A DNA stretch of 64,000 bases from Zygotorulaspora mrakii (GCF_013402915.1 NC_050720.1:248001-312000), one strand, 5' to 3'. Counted from the stretch's first letter, positions 51,042 to 61,334 are shown. Program-made: numbers and translations. The notes: generated by a model not told the origin, from the sequence alone.

Positions 51042-51978
51042 ATGCCAACCAGATTAACCAAAACTAGAAAGCACAGAGGTCACGTCTCAGGTATGTAGTT
51101 CCAATTGGAAGAGGGAACGAAAGAACCAAGGCAGTGATTCTCTTTTGTGTTTCGTGCATTGTGAATGTAAAGTGGTAGTACTAGTGGTGTATTGCACACT
51201 TGTCTAGTTAGAGAGGAAATCATGTCCAGTGAAATGTTATATGATTACGAAATTGTGCATAGTTGTACAACAACCGGTCTTCACAGGTGCGGCCTTGAAG
51301 ACGGCAGGCGGGGAAATTTGATCAGGTTTTTTCCAGGTCAAATTTTTCTGTTTGTCTGAGAACTCTTCCATCGTTAATCAAATTTCAGGATTTTTTTCTT
51401 TTCTGCTAGTGAAAACGGATCAAAATGCCATTGAGCGATAACCTTTGCACGATTCCGAAAAGAGAATTATATTGTTGATTACCATCTTGATTTTCCCCAT
51501 CAGAAATAATTGAAGCTGTAAGCATGTTTACTAACAAGTTTTCGACACTTCTTAATTGATTGTCGTTATCTACATAGCCGGTAAAGGTCGTGTCGGTAAG
51601 CACAGAAAGCATCCCGGTGGTAGAGGTATGGCCGGTGGTTTTCACCACCACAGAACCAACTTGGATAAATACCATCCAGGTTACTTCGGTAAGGTCGGTA
51701 TGAGATACTTCCACAAGCAACAAGCTCACTTCTGGAAGCCAGTTTTGAACTTGGACAAATTGTGGACCTTGATTCCAGAAGACAAGAGAGATGAATACTT
51801 GAAGTCTTCCTCCAAGTCTGCTGCACCAGTCATTGACACTTTGGCTGCTGGTTACGGTAAGATTTTGGGTAAGGGTAGACTTCCATCCGTTCCTGTCATT
51901 GTCAAGGCTAGATTTGTTTCTAAATTAGCTGAAGAAAAAATCAGAGCTGCTGGTGGTGTTGTCGAATTAATCGCTTAA
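51042..51978 (+). CDS. RPL28: 60S ribosomal protein uL15 (Rpl28), one intron
   Basis: Spliced gene: exon 1 51042-51090 (49 nt) and exon 2 51578-51978 (401 nt), giving 149 residues as in S. cerevisiae. Exon 1 encodes [16 protein letters not shown] and the first base of an Ala codon. Exon 2 continues with [20 protein letters not shown] and ends [11 protein letters not shown]. The protein is uL15, in the 60S subunit. The 487-nt intron has GTATGT at 51091, TACTAAC at 51529-51535 and ends TACATAG at 51577. The S. cerevisiae gene (CYH2) also has an intron at this position. Codon bias is strong in exon 2. Confidence 0.97.
51091..51577 (+). other. RPL28 spliceosomal intron
   Basis: 5' splice site GTATGT, branch site TACTAAC at 51529-51535, 3' splice site TAG 42 nt beyond it. 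Joining the exons restores the uL15 frame exactly. No snoRNA is evident inside it. Confidence 0.96.
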
Positions 51979-52146
51979 ACTACAAGACTCATTAAATATA
52001 TTTTGTATAATTAAAGTTAATTTGATATCTCTAAAATGTCATCTCATCCTAAAACCGACAAAAGTTTCAGTACAGTTGTTAAAAAAAAAAAAAAGAAACA
52101 CCAAATAAATAAAATAATCAACATTTGAAAATGAACTTCTGAGCTG

Positions 52147-52905
52147 ATGTTCATTGGTTCAATTCGATTGCTTCGTCAGTATTCCAATTCTGCTCGAGTC
52201 AAAACAGTAGTGTGGAATAGAATGTCAACCACTACCACATCGAGCATGTCGAATGGCATCCACAAGGTTTGGAAACCGCAAGATCATATTCCATCGGAAG
52301 TGCAAGTAATGCTGTCAAAACCACAGCCGAACTATATCTTAAGTTTCTTGCATGTTGTTCAACAGCTGAAAATACAAAGAAGAACTGGATGGTTGGATCA
52401 TGACATTAATCCATGTGAAAGCATCGCTGATCATATGTACAGGATGAGTATCACGTCAATGTTAATAAATGATACCAAAGTCAATCGCGATAAGTGTGTG
52501 CGCATTGCATTAGTTCATGATATCGCAGAAGCTTTGGTTGGTGATATAACACCATTTGGTGGTGTTACGAAGGAGGAAAAACACCGCCGAGAATGGGAAA
52601 CTATTCAGTATTTATGTGAGAACCTCATTGAGCCACACAATAGAACCGCCGCTGAAGAAATAATGAACGATTGGTTAGCATATGAGAATATTTCCTCTTT
52701 AGAAGCACGCTACGTCAAAGATATCGACAAGTACGAAATGTTGGTTCAATGTTTTGAATATGAAAGAGCAAGTAACGGCCAGAAAAACTTAGAACAGTTT
52801 TGGAGTGCTGTCTCCAGCGTGAAGACTGAAGAAGTTGGAAGTTGGGTTAAAGACTTATGCGAGGAACGTCGGGAGTATTTTGCACAATTGTCTCGCAAGA
52901 AATGA
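52147..52905 (+). CDS. HD-domain 5'-nucleotidase, Ygl101w/Ybr242w (HDDC2) family
   Basis: An HD-domain phosphohydrolase of the HDDC2/YfbR type, dephosphorylating deoxynucleoside 5'-monophosphates. S. cerevisiae has the sisters YGL101W (215 aa) and YBR242W (238 aa). Metal-binding residues are visible in ESIADHMYRMSI and ALVHDIAEALVGDITP (HD pair), then KEEKHRREWE, LEARYVKDIDKYEMLVQCFEY. From the first ATG it is 252 residues. The extra N-terminus (MFIGSIRLLRQYSNSARVKT) has Arg, Ser and hydrophobic residues and no acids, like a mitochondrial presequence. An in-frame ATG at 52222 would give a 227-residue form close to the S. cerevisiae lengths. Confidence 0.92.
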   Translation: MFIGSIRLLRQYSNSARVKTVVWNRMSTTTTSSMSNGIHKVWKPQDHIPSEVQVMLSKPQPNYILSFLHVVQQLKIQRRTGWLDHDINPCESIADHMYRMSITSMLINDTKVNRDKCVRIALVHDIAEALVGDITPFGGVTKEEKHRREWETIQYLCENLIEPHNRTAAEEIMNDWLAYENISSLEARYVKDIDKYEMLVQCFEYERASNGQKNLEQFWSAVSSVKTEEVGSWVKDLCEERREYFAQLSRKK

Positions 52906-53076
52906 ATAAGCACGCATTCGCATTAATAGAACTAACAAAATTTACATTTTTATTGTCCATATAGTAATCGTAATTTTCGTGAAAAGCAACCAACAGTGGT
53001 TTTCTATTTTATATATTCTATCTTTTGATTCTATTATAATAATACCCTACAATACCCTATAACAACGCGGATTCAA

Positions 53077-54411
53077 TCAGACGATAGCCCATAAATTATC
53101 ATGACCGAAGAGTAGCGCCCCCAATGCATGTCTTGCTATAATGGCAACAACCCCGACAACAAACTGCAATTGTAATATGGTATTACATAACCTGTCCTCT
53201 CGCATTGGTCCGAGCCATACTAAGACCAAATTTATTAGCGTCATATTTGTGCAGCTTACTATCTCGCCATTAACAAATTCGACATGTATTAATTTGAGAA
53301 CATGAAGAGCTCTTAAAACAGGTTGAAAAAACTTCTTGGCTGGTGTTTCTTTTAAGTTTGTAATCGATGGATAAAGTAGACCATCGTTTTCGTCAAATCT
53401 TGGTAGCCTATGCCTTGGACAAGGTACAATATGAAATAATTGTGGACATGAGTAAAGAAAATTTAGGATCTGCGGTAAAAATAACAGCAACATTGTCTTT
53501 GAAAAGTGACCCAATATTCCCACCACAGCAAAAATCATCCCAGCGAAATAACAATAAGTGTCGCCAACGAATACCTTTGCTGGCCAGCGATTCCACTTCC
53601 ATAGCGCTGCTGAGACGCCTAAGAATGGTAAAATTATAATTGCTGAAAAACGATGACTTTCCCACGATGTTTGCGGGCCCATAGTTAAATACAGAGAGTC
53701 ATTGAGAAGTGCAAGAATTCCCAATACGATGCTTTGACCGACTTCCAGGCCATTCACCCCTGCTAATATATTAATCGAATTGGGACAAAAAATTGTCATG
53801 GACATCATATACATGTAATATAATGCACCGAGATCCAAATTAGTCCTCTGTAGCCAATTCTGCATAAATCCGGGAATAAGAACATGTGTTGCCCCAAAAT
53901 CAACATAATAAACAACTAGTAACGGTATAGCACCAATGGCTGGCAAAAAGAATTTATGTCTCCAACGTAAATCAAATAAATCGTCTGCGATACCCAGTAA
54001 GGCTGTGCTTTCCAAACACAATAGACTGCTCAAATACTCTGACAATTTCGCGTGTGGAAACAGATTATCAGTCAGTTGATAACTTTCTGTTGAAATGTCA
54101 CGTATTCCACCGCCTGACGTTGTGGTTACCATGTACTTGTAGAACATAAAAGGGATACAAAACATCATTAAAAGGATGTAAACAGCTGCACAAATAGCAC
54201 CAATGCATTCTGGAATAACTGGCCTACCCACCTTGCTCAAATCCTTGCCATATAGCCCAATCTTGATGAAAGAGTTTCCAACACGTGGAATTAACAGATC
54301 AGTAACGACATAACCTACTAGAGAGAATGCTATCGAGGATAGAACGGCAGAGTGCTGCTTAGAGCTATATGCAATCACAAGCACAATTGAGGGTAACAGA
54401 TATCGAAACAT
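53077..54411 (-). CDS. ALG7: UDP-GlcNAc:dolichol-P GlcNAc-1-P transferase Alg7
   Basis: A 444-residue ER membrane enzyme (S. cerevisiae 448 aa) that adds GlcNAc-1-phosphate to dolichyl phosphate, the first step of N-glycan assembly and the target of tunicamycin. About ten membrane segments are visible. Catalytic family blocks are GLYGKDLSKVGRPVIPECIG near 55-75, LLGIADDLFDLRWRHKFFLP near 135-155, CPNSINILAGVNGLEVGQS near 215, and FVGDTYCYFAGM near 280. The Asp-rich and NxxNxxxGxNGLE motifs are intact. It is divergent from SEH1 with 157 bp between them. Confidence 0.96.
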   Translation of the reverse strand: MFRYLLPSIVLVIAYSSKQHSAVLSSIAFSLVGYVVTDLLIPRVGNSFIKIGLYGKDLSKVGRPVIPECIGAICAAVYILLMMFCIPFMFYKYMVTTTSGGGIRDISTESYQLTDNLFPHAKLSEYLSSLLCLESTALLGIADDLFDLRWRHKFFLPAIGAIPLLVVYYVDFGATHVLIPGFMQNWLQRTNLDLGALYYMYMMSMTIFCPNSINILAGVNGLEVGQSIVLGILALLNDSLYLTMGPQTSWESHRFSAIIILPFLGVSAALWKWNRWPAKVFVGDTYCYFAGMIFAVVGILGHFSKTMLLLFLPQILNFLYSCPQLFHIVPCPRHRLPRFDENDGLLYPSITNLKETPAKKFFQPVLRALHVLKLIHVEFVNGEIVSCTNMTLINLVLVWLGPMREDRLCNTILQLQFVVGVVAIIARHALGALLFGHDNLWAIV

Positions 54412-54568
54412 GTCACTCTCGTATCGTCCCCTTCTTTGGATTGACAGTTAGCTTACACGTAGACGCTTTTCAAGTTTATTTTTAATGTGTGTATTCAAAA
54501 AAATGGAATTCACAATTCGAAGAGGTGACCACAGATAAAGGCAAGTCCACTCACTACGCTAGCACAAG

Positions 54569-55612
54569 ATGAGACCATTTGATAGTGGTCATGAAGATTT
54601 GGTTCATGATGTCTCTTATGACTTTTACGGCAGGCACGTTGCAACCTGTTCATCAGATCAGCATATCAAGGTATTCAGCCTTGACAAAGACACTAATGAT
54701 TGGCAGTTAAGTGATTCGTGGAGAGCTCACAATAGTAGCATAGTATCGCTAGATTGGGCAAGTCCAGAATACGGCCGTATCATTGCTTCAGGGTCATACG
54801 ACAAGACGGTCAAGCTTTGGGAAGAAGACCCTGATCAGGAGGAGTGCTCGGGACGTCGTTGGAACAAATTATGCACACTCAATGATTCTAAAGGTGCTTT
54901 GTACGATGTTAAATTTGCACCTGCTCATTTGGGACTAAGGTTGGCCTGTATTGGCAATGACGGCACATTCAGGACGTACGATGCCCTTGAGCCTTCGGAT
55001 CTGAGATCGTGGACATTAACTTCGGAGATCAAAGTGCTGTCGGTATCTCCAGCAAGTCACTTGCAATCAGATTTTTGTTTATCCTGGTGTCCTTCGAGGT
55101 TTTCCCCGGAAAAGATCGCAGTTTGCGCCTTAGACCAAGCACTAATATATCAAAGAGGAAAGGATAACAAATTGCACGTAACTGCAAAGCTCGAAGGACA
55201 TGGCGGCCTGATCAGAAGTGTGAGCTGGGCGCCCTCCATCGGAAAATGGTACCAATTGATAGCAACAGGCTGTAAAGACGGCAAAGTACGCATTTTCAAG
55301 CTGACTGAGAGGCCAGTGGCCCATTCCGCCTCCTCCTTTGTGGGCAGCTATGATGACGACGCTAGCATGGATAAAGTGGATTCGCTAGATTTGCACGTAG
55401 AACTCATCAGTGAGCACGACGATCATAAAAGTGAAGTATGGTCCGTATCTTGGAACCTCACAGGCACCATACTCAGCAGTGCAGGTGACGATGGCAAGGT
55501 ACGTCTGTGGAGGTCGAGTTACTCCAGCGAATTTAAGTGCATGTCCGTGATCAGCGCCCAGCAACAGCAACAGCAGCAGCCGACGTTCCAAGAACGGTCA
55601 CAAGATCCATAG
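54569..55612 (+). CDS. SEH1: Nucleoporin Seh1
   Basis: A 347-residue WD40 beta-propeller (S. cerevisiae 349 aa). It is shared by the Nup84 nuclear pore subcomplex and the SEACAT branch of the TORC1-regulating SEA complex. Repeats include HEDLVHDVSYDFYGRHVATC, RIIASGSYDKTVKLWEED, ALYDVKFAPAHLGLRLACIG, LIRSVSWAPSIGKWYQLIAT and EVWSVSWNLTGTILSSAGDD. Only about six blades are complete; the seventh is supplied by the partner Nup85 or Sea4 in the family. The C-terminus has a short Gln run, which varies between species. Confidence 0.95.
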   Translation: MRPFDSGHEDLVHDVSYDFYGRHVATCSSDQHIKVFSLDKDTNDWQLSDSWRAHNSSIVSLDWASPEYGRIIASGSYDKTVKLWEEDPDQEECSGRRWNKLCTLNDSKGALYDVKFAPAHLGLRLACIGNDGTFRTYDALEPSDLRSWTLTSEIKVLSVSPASHLQSDFCLSWCPSRFSPEKIAVCALDQALIYQRGKDNKLHVTAKLEGHGGLIRSVSWAPSIGKWYQLIATGCKDGKVRIFKLTERPVAHSASSFVGSYDDDASMDKVDSLDLHVELISEHDDHKSEVWSVSWNLTGTILSSAGDDGKVRLWRSSYSSEFKCMSVISAQQQQQQQPTFQERSQDP

Positions 55613-55984
55613 AGTTATATAGCTATATAGCACATGTATAATACGACTTCAGATAACACACAACACACAACACACTTCAATCTCTATGTTAGCTTTATCG
55701 GGTTTTACCAAGCTTTATCTCTGAGCTTTTCTCATCTTTAAGCAACCCTAGTGTACTACCATTTTCAAAAGGGCCCAGCCAAACCAGCACTTTGTAATAT
55801 TTCGCGAAGTGGCTAGGCAACGAGCGAATACTTAGGGATGTTTGTCAGCAGTCAGGAAACACTTTACGAGATATATAAGGAAAGGTACTATAAGTTGTGA
55901 AATGGTCGGAAGGATATTCTGATTAACCTCTGCTTCCACTGATTGACATCATCAGTTTAGAATATCGACAAGTAAAGGCACGAC
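55613..55984. promoter_or_regulatory. GPX2 promoter
   Basis: 372 bp between SEH1 and GPX2. TATATAAG at 55872-55879 is a likely TATA box 106 bp before the start. I did not find a clear Yap1 (TTASTAA) site. Confidence 0.35.
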
Positions 55985-56473
55985 ATGGTATCAAAGTTTT
56001 ATTCATTTGCACCAACGGACAGCAAAGGGGAGCCTTACCCTTTCAAACAACTTGAAGGTAAAGTTGTTTTGATTGTCAACGTTGCCTCTAAGTGCGGGTT
56101 CACTCCCCAATATGAAGAGTTGGAAAAATTGTACACGAAATTTAAGGATGAAGGACTTGTTATTCTTGGCTTTCCTTGTAATCAGTTTGGTAGTCAAGAA
56201 CCAGGCAGTGACCAGGAGATTGCGTCCTTCTGTAAGTTGAACTACGGTGTTACTTTCCCAGTTTTGAAGAAAATCGACGTCAATGGTAAGAGCGAGGAGC
56301 CTGTCTACGAGTTTTTGAAGAAAGAAAAGTCTGGTCTATTGGGCTTGAGCCGCATTAAATGGAACTTTGAGAAGTTCCTGATCGACAAGCAAGGTAATGT
56401 TGTTGAAAGATATTCGTCATTGACGAAACCGCAATCTTTGGAATCTGAAGTTCAAAGACTGTTGAAAGAGTAG
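55985..56473 (+). CDS. GPX2: Thiol peroxidase Gpx2/Hyr1 type
   Basis: A 162-residue glutathione-peroxidase-fold enzyme (S. cerevisiae Gpx2 162 aa; Hyr1 163 aa). It reduces hydroperoxides using thioredoxin, with Cys replacing selenocysteine. The peroxidatic Cys37 lies in NVASKCGFTPQYEEL and the probable resolving Cys83 in IASFCKLNYGV; Cys65 is in LGFPCNQFGSQEPG. The tetrad is completed by Gln in NQFG and Trp in RIKWNFEKFL. No targeting signal is visible. Its place between SEH1 and ISW1 corresponds to YBR244W (GPX2). S. cerevisiae HYR1 (YIR037W) is a related gene elsewhere, so the exact paralogue is inferred from context. Confidence 0.93.
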   Translation: MVSKFYSFAPTDSKGEPYPFKQLEGKVVLIVNVASKCGFTPQYEELEKLYTKFKDEGLVILGFPCNQFGSQEPGSDQEIASFCKLNYGVTFPVLKKIDVNGKSEEPVYEFLKKEKSGLLGLSRIKWNFEKFLIDKQGNVVERYSSLTKPQSLESEVQRLLKE

Positions 56474-56664
56474 GCCTAAAGATGGTCAAACACAGGTAGT
56501 TACATGTTGTTATCGTGCTTGTTTTGCTTAACATTTAGTATTCTGTAAGTTTCACATACTCACTTGTTGAACTAGAATGATATCACCTCTGGTAACATTC
56601 TATACATACGTCGATATATATTTTTAAAATATTAATTCTAATAGTGGAACACACGTAGGAGTTC

Positions 56665-59600
56665 TTATTCGGATTTTATCTTTTTTGTCGCCATATTTAC
56701 TGGCTCCAAATCAGTTGTTGGCTCCATATCAGTTGTTGGTTCCACCGCTTTAATTTGCTGTTCTTCCTTTGCTTGTTGTTCCTCTACCTCCATTTCTTCT
56801 CTCATGCGCTTGCCGCTTTCATCTTCCTGCTTCAGACGATCTTTCACATCTTCAAGAACTAGACCATCGTTGAACTCTTTCTCTAAACATTGCAACAAAG
56901 TGCTGGCTCTTCTTGCAAGTTCGACTGGTGTCCTGCTTTGGAAAAAAAAATCTAATTCAAATAGCGGACAGGATCTAATTTCATCACGAATCAACTCATA
57001 AACGTCATCCCTGTCAAGGCCATACTTAAACAGCAATATCAGTATGAATCTGTCTTCTTCTTCTGAAAAGGTTCTCTTGTTGTTTGTAGAAGGAGGGTGG
57101 TTCAATTTGAGATCAATGAAGGGATTTGCATATTGCGAAATTTTACGACGAAGTGCCTCTTGCTGTTGCTTAACTCTTTTGATTTTTTCCTCCTCCGTTT
57201 CAATATACTTGAGGTGTTTCTCATAATCTTCCACTCTTTCAATATACGCCCAAAATGACTTCGCGTATTCACGTACTTCATCGTATGTTTTAGGAGCTAA
57301 ATCTAATGTGATAGCTTGAATAGAATTCCTGCCATATTTTCCTGAAGCTGAGATGAATTTTCTAAAATCTGTCTTACTCCAATTAGGGAATCCTTCTTTT
57401 TCCCACTCACTTTTTTGATTTTCCTCTTCCTCTGTTAGGGGTTGTGCATTTGCAACTGATATCTTCAATATTTCTAGCTTTTGCTTCTTCTCTTCTTCGT
57501 CAATTATATTACCGTAGGTGGTCTTGACGTCTTCTTGTGTTGGGACGTAACCTGACTTTTTTGTATTCCACATGCGTTCCTTTTCGTATAAGGCTTTTAG
57601 TTGTGGTGATTGTAACTGGTGCGAATAGAATGGTCTAGGTCTTGGCATCCTGGGGTGATTAGGTGTCGATGCTCTTCCCGTTTGTAAAACATCTTTATAG
57701 TAGCCATCGACCGAATAGTTTTCTTTACGTTCACGTTTGGTAGGATTAGTCCAAATAGGACTAATGATATCTTTCTGTGTTTTCTTTTTGAAATCTTGCC
57801 CATTCCACTCATATGCGGAGTCTTGATTGAACTTTTGTAAATCATCCAAGCCTAATGCTGAGTATTTCTTACTCAATGACTGTGTCTTATCCTGTGATTT
57901 CGCGAGAAGCGCATCTAAATCAATCTCCTGTGCCGCTTCGTCTTCAGGTTGTGGAGTATTTCTTGAGCTTCCAGACGCACTTTGGAAAACATCGGCAGCC
58001 CCGTGTTGAATCATAGATAGCAAAGCATCTTTTGAATCAGCTTTGTTTTCCTTTTTACTTTTCTGAGAGGAGATTCGATTTTGTTGTATAACTAACTGAT
58101 CCAGCCGTAACTTTTGTGTGGCTCTTTCCAAAATTTTCTCCTCGACAGAATTATCTGTGACGAACCTGAAAACTTTAACCTGCTTTTTTTGACCGATACG
58201 ATGGGCTCTATCCATAGCTTGCAAATCTGCTTGAGGATTCCAATCGGAATCGTATAATACAACCACATCTGCAGTTGTCAAATTGATACCTAAGCCACCT
58301 GCACGAGTTGTTAAAAGAAAAATAAATTTTTTAGAATCTGGACTGTTATACTCGTCAATTGCTTGTATTCTATCCTCATGAGCTGTTGATCCGTCTATTC
58401 TACAGTACTCATACTCTCTGAAGAAACAATAATCTTCTAATATATCTAGTAGTCTGGACATTTGACTGAAAATCAAAACACGAGAGCCTTGCTCCTTCAT
58501 CTTTTTTAGTAATTGATCCAAAACTTTCAGTTTTGCGGAATTATAAACCAAATGCTCATCCGTCGTATATGGTGGACCTGGTTCAGCCCCATCAAAAAGA
58601 TATGGATGATTGCAGCACTTTCTTAGTTGCATTACGATGTTAAGAAGACGTGTTTTAGACTCTCTAGTACCGTTAGATGCGTTAACAGCATCTATATCTT
58701 TTTCCAAAATTTGTCTATACCATTTTCTCTGCATAGATGACATACCCACGTAGACGTTTAGCTCCTTCTTTGGTAAAAGAGATTTCTCGACATCGTTTTT
58801 AATACGACGCAACAAAAATGGTTGAAGCACCGTGTGTAATTGTTTAACAATTTTATCCTTATCTTCCTCCGTGCTTTCAGATGAGAACCAGTCGTCAAAA
58901 TCTTGTGAATCAGAAAAAATATCTGGCAGCAAGAAGTTAAGCAATGCCCATAATTCGTGCAAATTGTTTTGCAAAGGAGTACCGGTTATAAGTAATCTGT
59001 TGCGAGAAGAAAATTCCCTAAGAACTTGCGATAACATGGATTCTTCGTTCTTAATTCTGTGTGCTTCATCAATCACGATGTACTGCCAGTCAATCTTTTT
59101 GAAAGAAGCCTTCTCTCTGATAACAATTTCATATGACGCTATGACAACATCAAAATCGCACATTAACAATTTGTCACGGAGTAATTCTGCCCTTTCTTGC
59201 TTGTCACCCTGTATAATAAAAGCACTCACTTCGGGTGTCCACCTGTTAATTTCTCTAAGCCAATTATTCAAGGTAGATTTAGGTGCGATAACAAAAAACG
59301 GACCAGGAGTTTTCTCAACATATCGCAGATAGGCAAGAAAGGAAATGGTTTGTAGAGTTTTACCAAGTCCCATTTCATCAGCTAAAATACCTGCCAAACC
59401 ATTTCTATGTAAGGATATCAACCAATTCAAACCTTGGATCTGATAATCTCTCATATGTCCGTTAACAAAAGTAGGAGATTCCGTGAACTGAAATTCTACA
59501 TCGTCTATGCCTTCTTCTTCTTCTTCCTCGCCCCTCAAGAGCTCAGCATCTTCCTCCCTTTCTGTCTTACGTCTTCTCTTGTCATGCAGACCATTGCCCT

Positions 59601-59868
59601 TCTTCTTATCCTTACCATCACCTTTCTCTAGTATGTCTAGCACGCGCTTAAATCTGTCGTCCTTCTTAGCCTTACTCTGAATAAAGTGCTTAAATAACAC
59701 ACTTAATGACAACAGATGCTCAAATCTCTTGGCTGTAGCTTCTATATCAAATTTACGACAACTTGAATTAGGTAAAAGGTACCTTGACTTGGTTTCTGTG
59801 CAACCACGAGAAGGCACGTCAACTTGGAACTGTTTCAATTCTTCCCAGTATTTCTGCTCATTCGTCAT
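56665..59868 (-). CDS. ISW1: ISWI-type chromatin remodelling ATPase Isw1
   Basis: A 1067-residue ISWI ATPase (S. cerevisiae Isw1 1129 aa) that spaces nucleosomes in the Isw1a and Isw1b complexes. The start at 59868 (MTNEQKYWEEL) is the first ATG; the frame upstream to 59958 opens with TTG. The AutoN region near 40-75 is followed by the SNF2 ATPase with GLNWLISLHRNGLAGILADE and GKT near 166-168, DEAH at 267-270, TGTPLQNNLHELW and the C-lobe FLLTTRAGGLGINL with RAHRIGQ. HAND, SANT and SLIDE domains follow at about 700-970 (FSEEEDRFILILLFKYGLDR). An acidic tail with PTTDMEPTTDLEP ends it. ISW1 rather than ISW2 is supported by synteny (YBR245C). Confidence 0.95.
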   Translation of the reverse strand: MTNEQKYWEELKQFQVDVPSRGCTETKSRYLLPNSSCRKFDIEATAKRFEHLLSLSVLFKHFIQSKAKKDDRFKRVLDILEKGDGKDKKKGNGLHDKRRRKTEREEDAELLRGEEEEEEGIDDVEFQFTESPTFVNGHMRDYQIQGLNWLISLHRNGLAGILADEMGLGKTLQTISFLAYLRYVEKTPGPFFVIAPKSTLNNWLREINRWTPEVSAFIIQGDKQERAELLRDKLLMCDFDVVIASYEIVIREKASFKKIDWQYIVIDEAHRIKNEESMLSQVLREFSSRNRLLITGTPLQNNLHELWALLNFLLPDIFSDSQDFDDWFSSESTEEDKDKIVKQLHTVLQPFLLRRIKNDVEKSLLPKKELNVYVGMSSMQRKWYRQILEKDIDAVNASNGTRESKTRLLNIVMQLRKCCNHPYLFDGAEPGPPYTTDEHLVYNSAKLKVLDQLLKKMKEQGSRVLIFSQMSRLLDILEDYCFFREYEYCRIDGSTAHEDRIQAIDEYNSPDSKKFIFLLTTRAGGLGINLTTADVVVLYDSDWNPQADLQAMDRAHRIGQKKQVKVFRFVTDNSVEEKILERATQKLRLDQLVIQQNRISSQKSKKENKADSKDALLSMIQHGAADVFQSASGSSRNTPQPEDEAAQEIDLDALLAKSQDKTQSLSKKYSALGLDDLQKFNQDSAYEWNGQDFKKKTQKDIISPIWTNPTKRERKENYSVDGYYKDVLQTGRASTPNHPRMPRPRPFYSHQLQSPQLKALYEKERMWNTKKSGYVPTQEDVKTTYGNIIDEEEKKQKLEILKISVANAQPLTEEEENQKSEWEKEGFPNWSKTDFRKFISASGKYGRNSIQAITLDLAPKTYDEVREYAKSFWAYIERVEDYEKHLKYIETEEEKIKRVKQQQEALRRKISQYANPFIDLKLNHPPSTNNKRTFSEEEDRFILILLFKYGLDRDDVYELIRDEIRSCPLFELDFFFQSRTPVELARRASTLLQCLEKEFNDGLVLEDVKDRLKQEDESGKRMREEMEVEEQQAKEEQQIKAVEPTTDMEPTTDLEPVNMATKKIKSE

Positions 59869-60182
59869 TTTTGCACAGCAGCTACGTGGGTTGTCTTTCA
59901 CAAAATAACACAAATGAACTGAAAACCTGAAAGCAACAAAGAGCTTAGGAGCCGGCAAATAGGTGTGTCTTGTTTAAAACTTTTCCGAGTTGAAATTCGA
60001 CCTGTGCTCCTGATCCGATCGACTAATTAATATTCGTATTTCGGACAGAAATAGTAGAGTTCGGACAATATTTTTCGTGTAATCGATGAGCACTCGTCTA
60101 AACGTCAAGACGTTGGCAGTATTACGACCGTAATAGCTTTCCAAAGGTTGTTGCTTACGTGCTCTGTACGCCTTAGGATAAT

Positions 60183-61334
60183 ATGGAAGAATCAAAGATA
60201 ATAAAGGCAACTACGACACAATTGCCCCCATGTTGTTTACGAATAGTTGACAATGAATATATCCTCGTCGGCTCCTACCATTTGGACAAGCCAAGCGGTA
60301 AAAGAACGGGCCTAATGGAAATCTTTGACCGAAATCTAGAACTTACAAATTCCTACCCAACATATGGCGCAATTCTGGATTTAAAATTGTCTCCGTTTGA
60401 TACCAATCTAGTAGCAACAGCTCACTCAACCGGTAATGTAACTGTTTGGAAATTTACGTTAACCAAAGACAAAAAATCTGTCGAACTACGTCAATTGGGC
60501 AATTTACAAGTATTTGATGTGAATATTCTTGTCACGTCTTTACAATTTTCTCCTTTAGATTCAAGGATTCTGTTAGCTACAAACACTTTGGGCACCTCGG
60601 CGATCATAGATCTTGTAGATGAATCGGTAACATTTAGTATTGACTCCACGGCTACCACTTACCAAAGATTGGTTAAAACTAGCTATAATGTCCAAGGTAG
60701 TTTCGAAAATGCGATGGAAGTGAAGGCTCGCAAATTTGCGGGAAAACATGCCCTGGAATGCTGGACAGGTGAATTTGGTCAACTACAGCCTTTACAAAAT
60801 GTTGTATTTACGGGTGGCGATGATGCAACAATAATGGCTCATGATCTCCGCACAAAGGCTACAGTGTGGTCAAATAATAGGATACACGAAGCAGGGGTTG
60901 TTGGCATCAAGACTAGCTCGCCCACTTTTCGGAATTCGAAATCAACTTCTATAATTACCGGCTCCTATGACGACAAAATAAGATCACTTGATTTACGAAT
61001 GTTAGGAGATGATATCTATCCTGGGCACAATACACCCGTAGCAAAACAATGGGACTGCGATTTGGGCGGTGGAGTATGGAGATTCTCTGAAATGCCTTCA
61101 AATCTAACTAGAACCTTTTCAGAAGCACCTAGTAACTCGAATAAATTGCTTGTTTGTTGTATGTATAATGGTGCAAAAGTTGTAGATGTAGCGGAAGATT
61201 CGGAGGACATGTTCAGGGTTACAAACTATCTGAAGAAAGGACATGAATCGATGTGTTATGGGGGAGATTGGTGTACAGACTTCATTGCTACATGTTCTTT
61301 CTACGATAACTCGCTGCAAATATGGAACTTATAG
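60183..61334 (+). CDS. RRT2: Rrt2/Dph7, diphthine methylesterase (YBR246W)
   Basis: A 383-residue WD40 protein (S. cerevisiae 387 aa). Rrt2/Dph7 demethylates the diphthine intermediate on eEF2, a step needed before the final amidation in diphthamide synthesis. Repeats include LDLKLSPFDTNLVATAHSTG, FTGGDDATIMAHDLR and SIITGSYDDKIRSLDLR. The family C-terminus has LGGGVWRFSEMP, YNGAKVVDV and the SMCYGGDWCTDFIATCSFYD block just before the end IWNL. The stop codon lies in a 14-bp tandem duplication. It is divergent from ISW1. Confidence 0.93.
   Translation: MEESKIIKATTTQLPPCCLRIVDNEYILVGSYHLDKPSGKRTGLMEIFDRNLELTNSYPTYGAILDLKLSPFDTNLVATAHSTGNVTVWKFTLTKDKKSVELRQLGNLQVFDVNILVTSLQFSPLDSRILLATNTLGTSAIIDLVDESVTFSIDSTATTYQRLVKTSYNVQGSFENAMEVKARKFAGKHALECWTGEFGQLQPLQNVVFTGGDDATIMAHDLRTKATVWSNNRIHEAGVVGIKTSSPTFRNSKSTSIITGSYDDKIRSLDLRMLGDDIYPGHNTPVAKQWDCDLGGGVWRFSEMPSNLTRTFSEAPSNSNKLLVCCMYNGAKVVDVAEDSEDMFRVTNYLKKGHESMCYGGDWCTDFIATCSFYDNSLQIWNL

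Noticed and set aside
51406..51826. Antisense frames over RPL28 exon 2 and intron
   Set aside because: They mirror the coding strand of a highly biased ribosomal gene. S. cerevisiae has a dubious antisense frame (YGL102C) at the same place.
56665..59958. Longer ISW1, SCC4, SPT15, ABD1, PAA1 and RRG1 frames beginning upstream of the chosen starts
   Set aside because: The upstream ends open with TTG or GTG rather than ATG, and the added residues do not match the families. Starts were set at the first family-consistent ATG.
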